The notes: generated by a model from the letters alone, not told the origin. 8,747 bases of DNA from Cyanobacteria bacterium T3Sed10_344R1 (GCA_003566335.1 PXDR01000102.1:1-8747); one strand, 5' to 3'; positions 1 to 6,700 are shown, counted from the stretch's first letter. Numbers and translations: made by a program.

Positions 1-224
1 AGCAGAAATGCCTTGGACATCCTAGAAAAGGCTAATTCCTGACGCTGGCGGACAAAGTGAACCAACAGCGCTGGAATCGAAAAATATGCGATCGCAATCA
101 GCAAATTGCTCACCCCATGGAGCCCAACTAGGGAGGACTGCCAAAGATAACAATGCCCATGGGGAATGTAGCCAGACACAACAGAAAATCCCAATAGCGG
201 GTTAAGCAATAGCTGATCAAGCAT
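1..224 (-). CDS. Ethylene-receptor-like membrane sensor (probable histidine kinase), N-terminal fragment
   Basis: The frame opens with ATG at 224 and stays open to the left edge (74 codons), so only the N-terminus is visible. Residues 19-28 read YIPHGHCYLW, followed by a hydrophobic helix at about 35-58 containing SNLLIAIAYFSIP. This matches the first helix of the ETR1 ethylene-binding domain (ISDFFIAIAYFSIP), which in cyanobacteria is usually fused to GAF/PAS and histidine kinase domains. In that family the helices bind Cu(I) and ethylene, and the downstream kinase phosphorylates a response regulator. Here the residue aligned with ETR1 Asp25 is Asn40, while Tyr47 (ETR1 Tyr32) and Pro51 (Pro36) are kept. 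The Cys and His of helix 2 lie beyond the edge. An in-frame TAA four codons upstream fixes the start as this ATG, and GAGGAG lies about 13 nt upstream. The kinase part is inferred from the family, not seen. Confidence 0.8.
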   Translation of the reverse strand, partial: MLDQLLLNPLLGFSVVSGYIPHGHCYLWQSSLVGLHGVSNLLIAIAYFSIPALLVHFVRQRQELAFSRMSKAFL

Positions 225-233
225 AATCGCTAT

Positions 234-365
234 TTAGCTCCTCAAATAGATAGATGACAGATGGCGATGTTCGGAAGTCAGCCTTTCACCAACATCCATT
301 CGGTCTCGCAGCACCGCAGCAGCAGCCAGAGCACGCCAAGCCAAAGCGGGATCCAGGCTATTCAT
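234..365 (-). CDS. Possible small protein upstream of the sensor gene
   Basis: A 43-codon frame starts at ATG 365, directly preceded by an in-frame TAA, with AAGG six nt upstream as a fair ribosome binding site. Its TAA stop lies 9 nt before the sensor ATG at 224 and in the same frame. The product would be Ala/Leu-rich in its first half (LAWRALAAAAVLRDRMD) and then polar and basic, with no signal peptide or membrane segment. I do not recognise it. The tight spacing suggests translational coupling to the sensor or a small leader peptide. A frame this short could also be chance, since the neighbouring DNA is largely non-coding. Confidence 0.3.
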   Translation of the reverse strand: MNSLDPALAWRALAAAAVLRDRMDVGERLTSEHRHLSSIYLRS

Positions 366-651
366 TTAGAGCCTTAATTACGCTGAAGCCAGCCTGAGCC
401 AATGTCTTGCAGGAAATGCTTATGGGATATATGGCTTTCCTTGCGATCGCAAGTCAAAATTCAATCTGGACTTAAATATTTTTAATCTTGGTTTTAACAC
501 CAAATTCTAAAATACGAAATCTAGAATCAAGTGTGATGAACAAAAATCGTTGAGTATTGCCCCAGCCACACGGCAGCGCTTTAATGCCAGTAAAGACAAC
601 TAAGCGGATCACCCCAATGTTTGACCTTCCTCGTCAGACTACTCTAGCGAT

Positions 652-668
652 AGATAGATGATCTATCT
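652..668. repeat. 17-bp palindrome
   Basis: AGATAGAT-G-ATCTATCT is a perfect inverted repeat with 8-bp arms and a one-base centre. The left arm belongs to a 12-bp sequence, ATAGATAGATGA, that recurs at 246-257. It lies 22 nt upstream of an ATG (691) that opens only 17 codons. The form suits a dimeric regulator's operator, but no real gene follows it closely, so the role is open. Confidence 0.6.
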
Positions 669-2006
669 GCCTTAGGGAAGAAAATCAGGAATGAGCTTTA
701 ACCTCCAACTTAGAGAATTAGGACAGACGCTGTTACCCAGCTAGATCTACTACCAGCAAAGACGATATCAGAACAACAAGAGCACTCAATCTTTAGACAG
801 CAGTCGGCTTGGCATTACTCAATATTTATCTTGTTCTTGATTGACATTTGCCTGGGTTAAATCAGGGCTAAACTCAAAATTTTCAATCGGAAATTATTCA
901 ATCGTCCTGTTGAGTCATCAAAGATCAAAGAGCGTCATCCCACATTACCGCCAGCCGACTTTACTGAATAGACCTAATGTGCAAGCTGAGCTTAAGCGGT
1001 CACAGTTATACCTTAAAGGACAGTCACCACCTTAGCCAGTCAAGATCACGATTTAAGTCTGCAACTTAATCTAAACCCTAGCCGTTTGCTCACTTGATCG
1101 TTTGCGGAAATCATCCAGCAGCCAGATCGGCCCACCAGGGAAAATACGTAGCGATCCTTGAATAAATAGAACTAGCGCATCACCTAGAGAGCAATTAGAA
1201 ACCGTCAACTTATACCAAGCCTGAATGAGCGCTACCGTCCCAGCCAGTAACCACCTCAGTCAGAGCATTACAGACATCCTTCACTAATCTGTCGGTTCTC
1301 CCTAGCACCCCCCTAGGCAGTTGCGTATCCAGTCAATCATTCTTGGCATTAAAAGAGACGATCGATTCCTGCCGCTGCGTCTTGCTCAGGCGAGGCCGTA
1401 AATACCCTTCATCCTTGCCTAGACCACACCACTCAAAATTGGCAGCACAGAGAAAAAAGAATCAAGTTAGAGAATATTTAGCGCGGATATTGAGGTGATG
1501 GCTGAAATACTTCAGTTAAAACAGCTCATATTACCCATTAACTTACGATGGATTTCGCAATACTAAGCTGCGCCAAACAACATCCGTCCACTCTTGCAAC
1601 AGGGTTCAAGCGACAGCCATCCTCCTGCTAATTAACCGATCATTTTTCGCAATAGGCGCTGTATGATTTAGGATGCAAAATCCAGTTCTCCTCTAGGACA
1701 AATGATTTACAGCTTAGAAGTCAGGGTAATTGCCTGATTCACTCCTGCTTTGGATACGGGGATGCTGCGACAGCTACGGCACTGCTATGGCTTCTAGTCG
1801 CATTAGCAACCGCCAGTTAAGTCGTCTATTGCAGTCACGGTTCTATCTAACCTGGCAAACATACCCCAAGGCTAAGCGCCTCAAATGGTAAATTTACCTA
1901 CTGTGCTTTACTATGAAGGTTGTAATTTCAGCCCTGCCGATGGGACTGTGATCCCACCTGGCTACGGTGAGTAGATCAGAATCCAGTAGGCTTCCCCATA
2001 CCGTTC

Positions 2007-2040
2007 TTTGACATGGCCAGTTTTTTGACATGGCCCATGA
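2007..2040. repeat. Imperfect 17-bp tandem direct repeat
   Basis: TTTGACATGGCC occurs at 2007-2018 and again at 2024-2035, exactly 17 bp apart. The remaining five bases of each 17-bp unit have diverged. It lies 267 bp upstream of the HTH-AAA gene. Confidence 0.7.
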
Positions 2041-2084
2041 TCAAGGTAGGTCACGATTAGTTCTTAGCCGGTTGCGATAACTCA

Positions 2085-2118
2085 TGCCTCAACTGAGCAG
2101 GTGCCTCAACTGAGCAGG
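2085..2118. repeat. Perfect 17-bp tandem direct repeat
   Basis: The unit TGCCTCAACTGAGCAGG is present twice head to tail (2085-2101 and 2102-2118) without a mismatch. Each unit contains the partial dyad CTCA-AC-TGAG, so the pair could form two stacked half-palindromic binding sites or small hairpins. It lies about 190 bp upstream of the HTH-AAA start codon. A regulatory role there is inference. Confidence 0.8.
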
Positions 2119-2306
2119 GGCTGAGAGAATATGCGCCGAAACTTTTTTACTTTGGGGTTGCGATCGCCTGAAATAACTCTTCGGAGGGATGCATTAGGTC
2201 GATCAGCTTAATTACTCATAAGATTAGTTGCTTTTTGTATAGTGTTAGCTCTTTTATCTCTCACCAGTATTTTTACGGTTGTTGATCGTTCTGGGTTCCT
2301 ACATTG

Positions 2307-3650
2307 ATGGTCAATTCTCCTAATTCAAATCGCAGAAGGCGGGGTGTATATCTCAGTGCCCAGGGTTGGCAGCGGCTTCAAGCGGCTGAACAGTTGTCGG
2401 CAATGCGCGACAACGGCGGCAAAGCCTACACCTTAGAGCAGCTCAGCACCCGAACTGGGCTAAGCCCCAACACCCTCACTAAGGCCCGGCGACGGCAGCG
2501 CCCGGTTGATTATCCGACCTTAGAGACCTACTTCCAGGCATTTAACCTGGTGCCCCAGGATGATGACTATCTCGCCGATGGCGAGAAACCGGAATCTAGC
2601 CCGGGACTCGTTAACCTACAGCAGCGCCCTCTCAAAGGTCAACTGAGCCTAGATTCTCCCTTCTATATCTATCGGCAACCAGCTGAACGCCTCTGCGCCG
2701 AAGAAATTTTTCACCCTGGGGCGCTCATTCGCCTGCGGGGGCCACGCCAATTTGGCAAAACGTCCTTAGTCGCTCGCACCCTCAGCCGGGCTCAGGATCA
2801 CGACTTTCGCACAGTAGTCATTAGCCTGCAGTCAGCCGATCGACGGCTGTTCACTGACCTTGACCAGTTTATGCGCTGGTTTTGCGCCATGGTTGCCCGG
2901 GCGCTCGATCTCCCCAACCAACTGGATACCCGGTGGGATCCCTTGTTTGGCGGCAACTACAGTTGCTCCGACTACTTTGAGAGCTACCTGCTAGCGGCGG
3001 CAGAGACCCCGTTTCTACTGGTAATTGACGAAGTCGATGAGCTGTTCAACTATCCTGAAATCGCCACCGACTTCTTTGGCATGTTGCGAGCCTGGTATGA
3101 ACAGGGACGCTATGGCATCAAGCAACGCCCAGAGTGGAGTCGGCTGCGGCTGATTTTGATTCAGTCTACTTCGGTTTGGCTACCGCTTAATCTGCATCAG
3201 TCGCCCTTCAATGTGGGGCTACTGGTCGAGCTGCCTGCCTTTAACCAGAGCCAGGTGGAAGAGTTGGCCCAGCGCTATGGCCTTTCCCCTGCCTCAACTT
3301 ACGGCGAAAAGCTAATAGCTTTGTTCGGCGGCAACCCCTACCTGACTCAGATGGCGATGTTTTATCTCAGTCAGGAACAGTTGTCTCTAGATAGCTTGCA
3401 CCAGTCGGCCCTTACTCCAGACAGCGTCTTTGGGGGACCTCTCCGGGAAATGTTGTCTATGGTGGAGCGATATGACTTGCTGGGCACGATGGCAGCTCTC
3501 GCGACTCAGCCAGATGGGGTGAGCCTGAGTCCCCAAGTGGCTCAGCAACTGCGAGGGTTAGGGCTGATTAAGTTCAGCCATTATCGGGCGGTGCCCCAAT
3601 GTCAGCTCTATGGCGAATACTTTCAGCAGTTCTACCAAGCCGTTGGATAG
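2307..3650 (+). CDS. HTH domain plus AAA-like (PF14516-type) P-loop ATPase
   Basis: This 447-residue protein has the architecture of the AAA-like ATPases common in filamentous cyanobacteria. Residues 11-88 form a helix-turn-helix type domain (YTLEQLSTRTGLSPNTLTKA at 41-60) of the kind placed before such ATPases. A linker leads to LKGQLSLDSPFYIYR (109-123), the typical entry to the family's ATPase domain. Walker A is GPRQFGKTS (145-153, Lys151) and Walker B is FLLVIDEVDE (236-245, Asp241, Glu242). SPFNVGLLVELP (299-310) and GGNPYL (341-346) are further family signatures. The C-terminal 60 residues look like a winged-helix tail. No WD40, caspase or TPR effector is fused, unlike many relatives. 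There is no signal peptide, so it should be cytoplasmic. I use ATG 2307; a TTG directly before it is possible, and no Shine-Dalgarno is visible. It is probably a nucleotide-switch or STAND-like signalling protein; its partner and trigger are unknown. Confidence 0.85.
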   Translation: MVNSPNSNRRRRGVYLSAQGWQRLQAAEQLSAMRDNGGKAYTLEQLSTRTGLSPNTLTKARRRQRPVDYPTLETYFQAFNLVPQDDDYLADGEKPESSPGLVNLQQRPLKGQLSLDSPFYIYRQPAERLCAEEIFHPGALIRLRGPRQFGKTSLVARTLSRAQDHDFRTVVISLQSADRRLFTDLDQFMRWFCAMVARALDLPNQLDTRWDPLFGGNYSCSDYFESYLLAAAETPFLLVIDEVDELFNYPEIATDFFGMLRAWYEQGRYGIKQRPEWSRLRLILIQSTSVWLPLNLHQSPFNVGLLVELPAFNQSQVEELAQRYGLSPASTYGEKLIALFGGNPYLTQMAMFYLSQEQLSLDSLHQSALTPDSVFGGPLREMLSMVERYDLLGTMAALATQPDGVSLSPQVAQQLRGLGLIKFSHYRAVPQCQLYGEYFQQFYQAVG

Positions 3651-3751
3651 TCGGGCAGCGTAGATGAGTGGTGACAGATAACTGGCGGTAGATGGCTGGC
3701 GATCGCACATTTGAAACCACCGCCTAAAACAGGCTCTAAAATCCAGATAGG

Positions 3752-3767
3752 TTCAGGATTTCAGGAT
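3752..3767. repeat. 8-bp perfect tandem repeat in the arsH leader
   Basis: TTCAGGAT is repeated twice head to tail, ending 13 nt before the arsH ATG. The position could affect ribosome access or a regulator. I see no classical ArsR-type dyad in this leader. Confidence 0.6.
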
Positions 3768-3780
3768 TACCTGTGAGCTT

Positions 3781-4422
3781 ATGAGTTTTGATCACCCGCC
3801 CCGCATTCTATTTCTCTATGGTTCCTTGCGGGAGCGTTCCTACAGCCGCCTTGGGGCAGAGGAAGCCGCCAGGATTATGGCGGAGTTTGGGGCAGAGGTG
3901 AAGTTTTTTCATCCCCGAGGGCTACCGCTATTTGGAGCAGAACCCGACAGCCATCCCAAAGTTGAGGAACTGCGCCAGTTGTGCCAGTGGTCAGAAGGGC
4001 AAGTCTGGTCTAGTCCAGAACTCCACGGCAATATTTCCGGTCTGATGAAAACCCAAATTGACTGGATTCCCCTCACCCAAGGGGCAATTCGCCCCACCCA
4101 GGGCAAAACCCTGGCGTTGATGCAGGTTTGCGGTGGTTCTCAGTCGTTTAATGCTGTTAACACCATGCGGATTTTGGGGCGCTGGATGCGAATGTTCACC
4201 ATCCCCAATCAGTCCTCAGTCGCCCGGGCCTATCAAGAGTTCGAGGCCGATGGCACGATGAAGCCGTCAGCCTATCGCGATCGCATCGTAGACGTGATGG
4301 AAGAGCTCTACCGCTTTACTCTGCTGCTGCGCGAGAAAAGAGAAGAGTTTAGCGATCGCTACAGCGAGCGCAAAGCCGCCGCGTTGAAAACCGAGGAGAT
4401 AGCCCGCAAAGCTCTCAGTTGA
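3781..4422 (+). CDS. arsH: ArsH-type NADPH-dependent FMN reductase
   Basis: The 213-residue product matches the ArsH flavoprotein family over its whole length. It shows the FMN phosphate loop YGSLRERSYSR (13-23), the flavin-contacting stretch SSPELHGNISG (77-87) leading into MKTQIDWIPL (89-98), and GGSQSFNAVN (118-127) followed by MRILGRWMRM and TIPNQSSVA. ArsH enzymes are cytoplasmic NADPH:FMN oxidoreductases that give resistance to organoarsenicals by oxidising trivalent methyl-arsenicals, and they also reduce quinones, Fe(III) or dyes. The usual SPERHG reads SPELHG here, with Leu81 replacing Arg. No arsB, arsC, arsR or acr3 is nearby: the upstream neighbour is the HTH-AAA gene 130 nt away and the downstream genes converge on it. 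It therefore acts outside a visible ars operon. The start MSFDHPP is short before the core, and no strong ribosome binding site precedes it. Confidence 0.93.
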   Translation: MSFDHPPRILFLYGSLRERSYSRLGAEEAARIMAEFGAEVKFFHPRGLPLFGAEPDSHPKVEELRQLCQWSEGQVWSSPELHGNISGLMKTQIDWIPLTQGAIRPTQGKTLALMQVCGGSQSFNAVNTMRILGRWMRMFTIPNQSSVARAYQEFEADGTMKPSAYRDRIVDVMEELYRFTLLLREKREEFSDRYSERKAAALKTEEIARKALS

Positions 4423-4446
4423 GCCAGCTTGTCCCCAAAGTCCTCT

Positions 4447-4479
4447 AGCTCCCAAAGCTCCCAAAGCTCCCAAAGCTCC
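4447..4479. repeat. 9-bp tandem repeat between convergent genes
   Basis: The unit AGCTCCCAA is repeated 3.7 times without mismatch (4447-4455, 4456-4464, 4465-4473, partial 4474-4479). A degenerate CCCAAAGTC precedes it at 4434-4442. It fills most of the 62 nt between the arsH stop and the amidohydrolase stop. AGCT is itself palindromic, so short stems are possible, but no terminator with a T-run is seen. Confidence 0.9.
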
Positions 4480-4484
4480 TCGAT

Positions 4485-5696
4485 CTAACGACAGAACTTT
4501 TCCACACAGCGGACGAACGTTTCCACGCCAATGCCCAGGGCCGTTTCGTCAAAGTCAAACCGGGGATGGTGGTGGGGATAGGCTAAGCCCTTATCAGCAT
4601 TTGCAGCCCCCAAAAAGAAGTAACAGCCGGGGACTTCCTGCAAAAAGAAGGCCATATCTTCTCCGCCCATGGTTTGGCAGTCCGGCACGACCCCAGCGGA
4701 AGGCTCAACCACCTCTAACGCCACAGAACGCACCAAATCCGTGATGGCAGCATCGTTGATCAAGGGCGGGTAGAGGTGGCGATAGTCGAGTTCGTAGGTT
4801 GCCCCGTGGCTCTGGCACACCCCGGCGATGATTTGCTCGATGCGATCGCAGAAAAACCGCTGATAGCCCTGGTCAAAATAGCGCACCGTGCCGCTCATCT
4901 TCGCCTGGTCAGCGATCACATTCAGCGCCGTCCCCGCCGTCAGCTTGCCCACCGTCACCACCGCCGACTTCAGCGGATCAATGTTGCGGGCCACCACGGT
5001 TTGCAGGGCGTTAATCACCTGGGCACTCACCACAATGGAATCCACAGTCTGATGGGGAATTGCCCCGTGGCCGCCCTTGCCCTGAATTGTGCAGTGGAAT
5101 AGCTCCGTCGCCGCCATCATCGCCCCTGTCCGCACCCCCATCGTGCCCAAAGGCAGATTATTCCAAAGGTGTAGGCCAATCATCGCCTCAACGTCCGGGT
5201 TCTTCAGCACCCCGGCCTCAATCATCGGCTTGGCCCCGCCCGGCCCTTCTTCAGCGGGCTGAAAAATAATCTTCACCGTCCCGGCAAAATCCCGATGCTG
5301 AGACAGATAATGCGCCGTTCCCAACGCAACCGCCACATGACCATCATGGCCGCAGGCGTGCATCAGACCTGGCCGCTGGGAGCGGTAGGGGACATCATTT
5401 TGCTCCTGAATCGGCAGGGCATCCATATCAGCCCGAATCCCCAGCACCGGGCCGGGTCGATTGCCGTCAATGATTGCCACCACACCGGTTTCAGCAATGC
5501 CAGTTTGATGCTCAATCCCCCAGCGGGTCAGCTGATCGCTGATAAACGCTGCCGTCATCTGCTCGGTAAAGCCCAACTCGGGCTGCTGATGCAGTTGCCG
5601 CCGCCAGGCAACCAGTTGGGGTTGCAAGGAACGAATGCCCAGGCGAATTCTAGAAGCTTGAGAATTTGCCGCGACTTGGGGGAATGTGGAAATCAT
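4485..5696 (-). CDS. M20D-family metallo-amidohydrolase (N-acyl-amino acid / IAA-amino acid hydrolase-like)
   Basis: This is a full-length (403-residue) member of the M20D peptidase/amidohydrolase family, which hydrolyses N-acyl or auxin-conjugated amino acids in the cytoplasm with a two-metal centre. The metal-ligand motif is MHACGHDGH (112-120, Cys115, His117), then EEGPGG (149-154, catalytic/ligand Glu pair), GLHLW (174-178, His176) and the C-terminal HHHPRFDFDE (375-384). GGHGAIPH (208-215) lies at the start of the lid/dimerisation domain, and GGEDMAFF (344-351) is another family signature. Proteins of this type are often annotated as hippurate hydrolase or AmaA. The substrate cannot be read from sequence. 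The ATG at 5696 gives an N-terminus of family-like length. It lies 289 nt downstream of bioD, so it probably has its own promoter, though I can pick out no clear -10/-35 pair. Confidence 0.93.
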   Translation of the reverse strand: MISTFPQVAANSQASRIRLGIRSLQPQLVAWRRQLHQQPELGFTEQMTAAFISDQLTRWGIEHQTGIAETGVVAIIDGNRPGPVLGIRADMDALPIQEQNDVPYRSQRPGLMHACGHDGHVAVALGTAHYLSQHRDFAGTVKIIFQPAEEGPGGAKPMIEAGVLKNPDVEAMIGLHLWNNLPLGTMGVRTGAMMAATELFHCTIQGKGGHGAIPHQTVDSIVVSAQVINALQTVVARNIDPLKSAVVTVGKLTAGTALNVIADQAKMSGTVRYFDQGYQRFFCDRIEQIIAGVCQSHGATYELDYRHLYPPLINDAAITDLVRSVALEVVEPSAGVVPDCQTMGGEDMAFFLQEVPGCYFFLGAANADKGLAYPHHHPRFDFDETALGIGVETFVRCVEKFCR

Positions 5697-5946
5697 GCGC
5701 TAGACCTGGGCTTGATGGGTAATTGTGCAACTCGCTCATGGCGGGGATGCTGGGCCTCTAGATAAATCTGCGGAGTCAAGCAATCGCAGGACAGCTTTTC
5801 GTTCTCAGCTTGCGTCCTCTGGTCACTTGGCCGATTTACCGGGCAGCAGTGGCTTTCCCCATCACAATCAGCAGGCCACCCTCCTACCCCAATATGACGC
5901 GGTCTTTGCCGACACTGTGTGATCCCGGTCGTTGAAAATACTGTTG

Positions 5947-5978
5947 CAAATCACGTCAAACCCCGCTTCAAATCACGT
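5947..5978. repeat. Direct repeat CAAATCACGT, 22 bp apart
   Basis: CAAATCACGT occurs at 5947-5956 and 5969-5978, two helical turns apart, in the gap between bioD and the amidohydrolase gene. The spacing would suit a regulator binding one DNA face. The right copy overlaps the hairpin at the bioD 3' end. Confidence 0.6.
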
Positions 5979-5987
5979 GCGGTGATT
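5971..5987 (-). other. Short hairpin at the bioD stop codon
   Basis: AATCAC-GTGCG-GTGATT forms a 6-bp stem with a 5-nt loop that includes two bases of the bioD TAA. On the transcript strand no U-run follows, so it is a weak candidate for a transcript end or an RNA-stabilising element rather than a standard intrinsic terminator. Confidence 0.4.
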
Positions 5988-6684
5988 AGGCGACAGGCTG
6001 CACCACGCGGGGCAACAGCGCCTCTAGGTCTAGGGTCGCAGCGGCAGCAGCCAACTCATCCAGGTCTGAAACATCAGCCACATAAGGAAACCGGCCCAAT
6101 ACTGGCTGGCAGGTCAAGCGCTCAATCAGCCCCACCGGAGCCCAATTCTCCTGTTGCTCTGGACTACAGGGCTGGGGACAGTTGAGGATCAGCCCGCGCA
6201 AATCAACCCCAACTTGGCGGGCTAGGGCAACGTTGGCGACCGCTTGTGCGATCGCACCCAACCGCACCGGCACCACCAGCACCGTGGGCAAGCGCCACTG
6301 CTGGGCCAAGTCAGCCACCGTCAGTTCCGCAGTCACAGGCGACCCCAATCCCCCCAGGGCTTCAACCAACACCCATTGCCGCTGTTGAGACAACTTCAGC
6401 AACGGTTGCCATACTGGCGCTAGATCCACCCAGGTATTCTCCTGGGCTGCCGCGAGGGGGGGAGCCAAGGGAGCCCCATAGCGCAGGGGAGTAATTTGCT
6501 CTGGGGATTGATCTAAGTCAAACAATCGGGTGTAGTGCTCTAGGTCACCAACCCCAGTTTGGATCGGTTTCATCAGCCCCACAGTGCCGGTGCAGTGGCG
6601 CTGCCAGTAAGCCAACAGACCGCTGGTCACCACGGTTTTGCCAATGTCGGTGTCGCTACCGGCAATTAACAGGGTGTTTTTCAT
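5986..6684 (-). CDS. bioD: ATP-dependent dethiobiotin synthetase
   Basis: BioD closes the ureido ring of dethiobiotin from 7,8-diaminopelargonic acid, CO2 and ATP, the penultimate step of biotin synthesis, in the cytoplasm as a dimer. The 232-residue product has the P-loop GSDTDIGKT (9-17, Lys16; family form GTDTxVGKT), KPIQTG (39-44, Lys39 for the carbamate, Thr43) and VEALGGLGSP (107-116) in place of the usual VEGAGG. ILNCP (166-170) sits at the nucleotide-base end. The length is normal. The ATG start puts the P-loop eight residues in, as in the family. No other bio genes lie in the window. The upstream neighbour is the small four-Cys gene, 81 nt away, and that gap holds a 14-bp triplicate repeat. 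No strong Shine-Dalgarno precedes the start. Confidence 0.93.
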   Translation of the reverse strand: MKNTLLIAGSDTDIGKTVVTSGLLAYWQRHCTGTVGLMKPIQTGVGDLEHYTRLFDLDQSPEQITPLRYGAPLAPPLAAAQENTWVDLAPVWQPLLKLSQQRQWVLVEALGGLGSPVTAELTVADLAQQWRLPTVLVVPVRLGAIAQAVANVALARQVGVDLRGLILNCPQPCSPEQQENWAPVGLIERLTCQPVLGRFPYVADVSDLDELAAAAATLDLEALLPRVVQPVA

Positions 6685-6700
6685 AAGGGTTTAGGACAGG

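Larger units (their letters stand above)
366..2306. other. 1.9 kb region without a convincing gene
   Basis: No frame on either strand gives a gene I can support. The longest plus-strand frame (841-1035) lacks an ATG and a ribosome binding site. The stretch is richer in A+T than the genes to the right. It contains two HIP1 octamers (443-450 and 2160-2167), a palindrome at 652-668, a small inverted repeat CCTAG/CTAGG at 1301-1317, and two 17-bp-period direct repeats at 2007-2040 and 2085-2118. Several short open stretches look protein-like (691-1035 plus; 1071-1259 and about 1330-1445 minus; 1749-1817 plus; 1885-1974 plus) but are cut by stops and match nothing I can name. No tRNA cloverleaf, CRISPR array or terminal inverted repeat of an insertion sequence was seen. 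It may be decayed coding DNA, a long regulatory region, or a host of unrecognised small RNAs. Confidence 0.6.

Noticed and set aside
841..1035. 64-codon plus-strand frame
   Set aside because: It begins with TTG right after a TGA, has no ribosome binding site and no recognisable domain; kept only as part of a possible decayed frame.
1498..1566. 22-codon frame with a GAGGTG site before ATG
   Set aside because: Very short and the site overlaps the start; no recognisable product.
1600..1625. GGGTTCAAGC resembling a tRNA T-loop
   Set aside because: The flanking bases do not pair into a T-stem and no other tRNA arms are present.
1656..1820. Open stretch ending in a hydrophobic segment (ATALLWLLVALATAS), resembling the last helix of a sugar ABC permease
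   Set aside because: No start codon, too short, and the resemblance is only hydrophobic composition plus a GYGDAA-like lead-in.
1885..1974. 30-codon frame with protein-like text (YYEGCNFSPADGTVIPPGYGE)
   Set aside because: Too short, no ribosome binding site, stop just upstream; chance is likely.
2228..2257. Possible promoter (TTGCTT, TATAGT) before the HTH-AAA gene
   Set aside because: The spacing between the two boxes is wrong for a sigma-70 promoter and each alone is weak in an A+T-rich stretch.
3684..3724. GGCGGT/ACCGCC inverted repeat after the HTH-AAA gene
   Set aside because: A 29-nt loop and no T-run make it a poor terminator.
5697..5985. Plus-strand frames in and around the gap between the amidohydrolase gene and bioD
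   Set aside because: No start site or domain; they are low-complexity and extend over the antisense of real genes.
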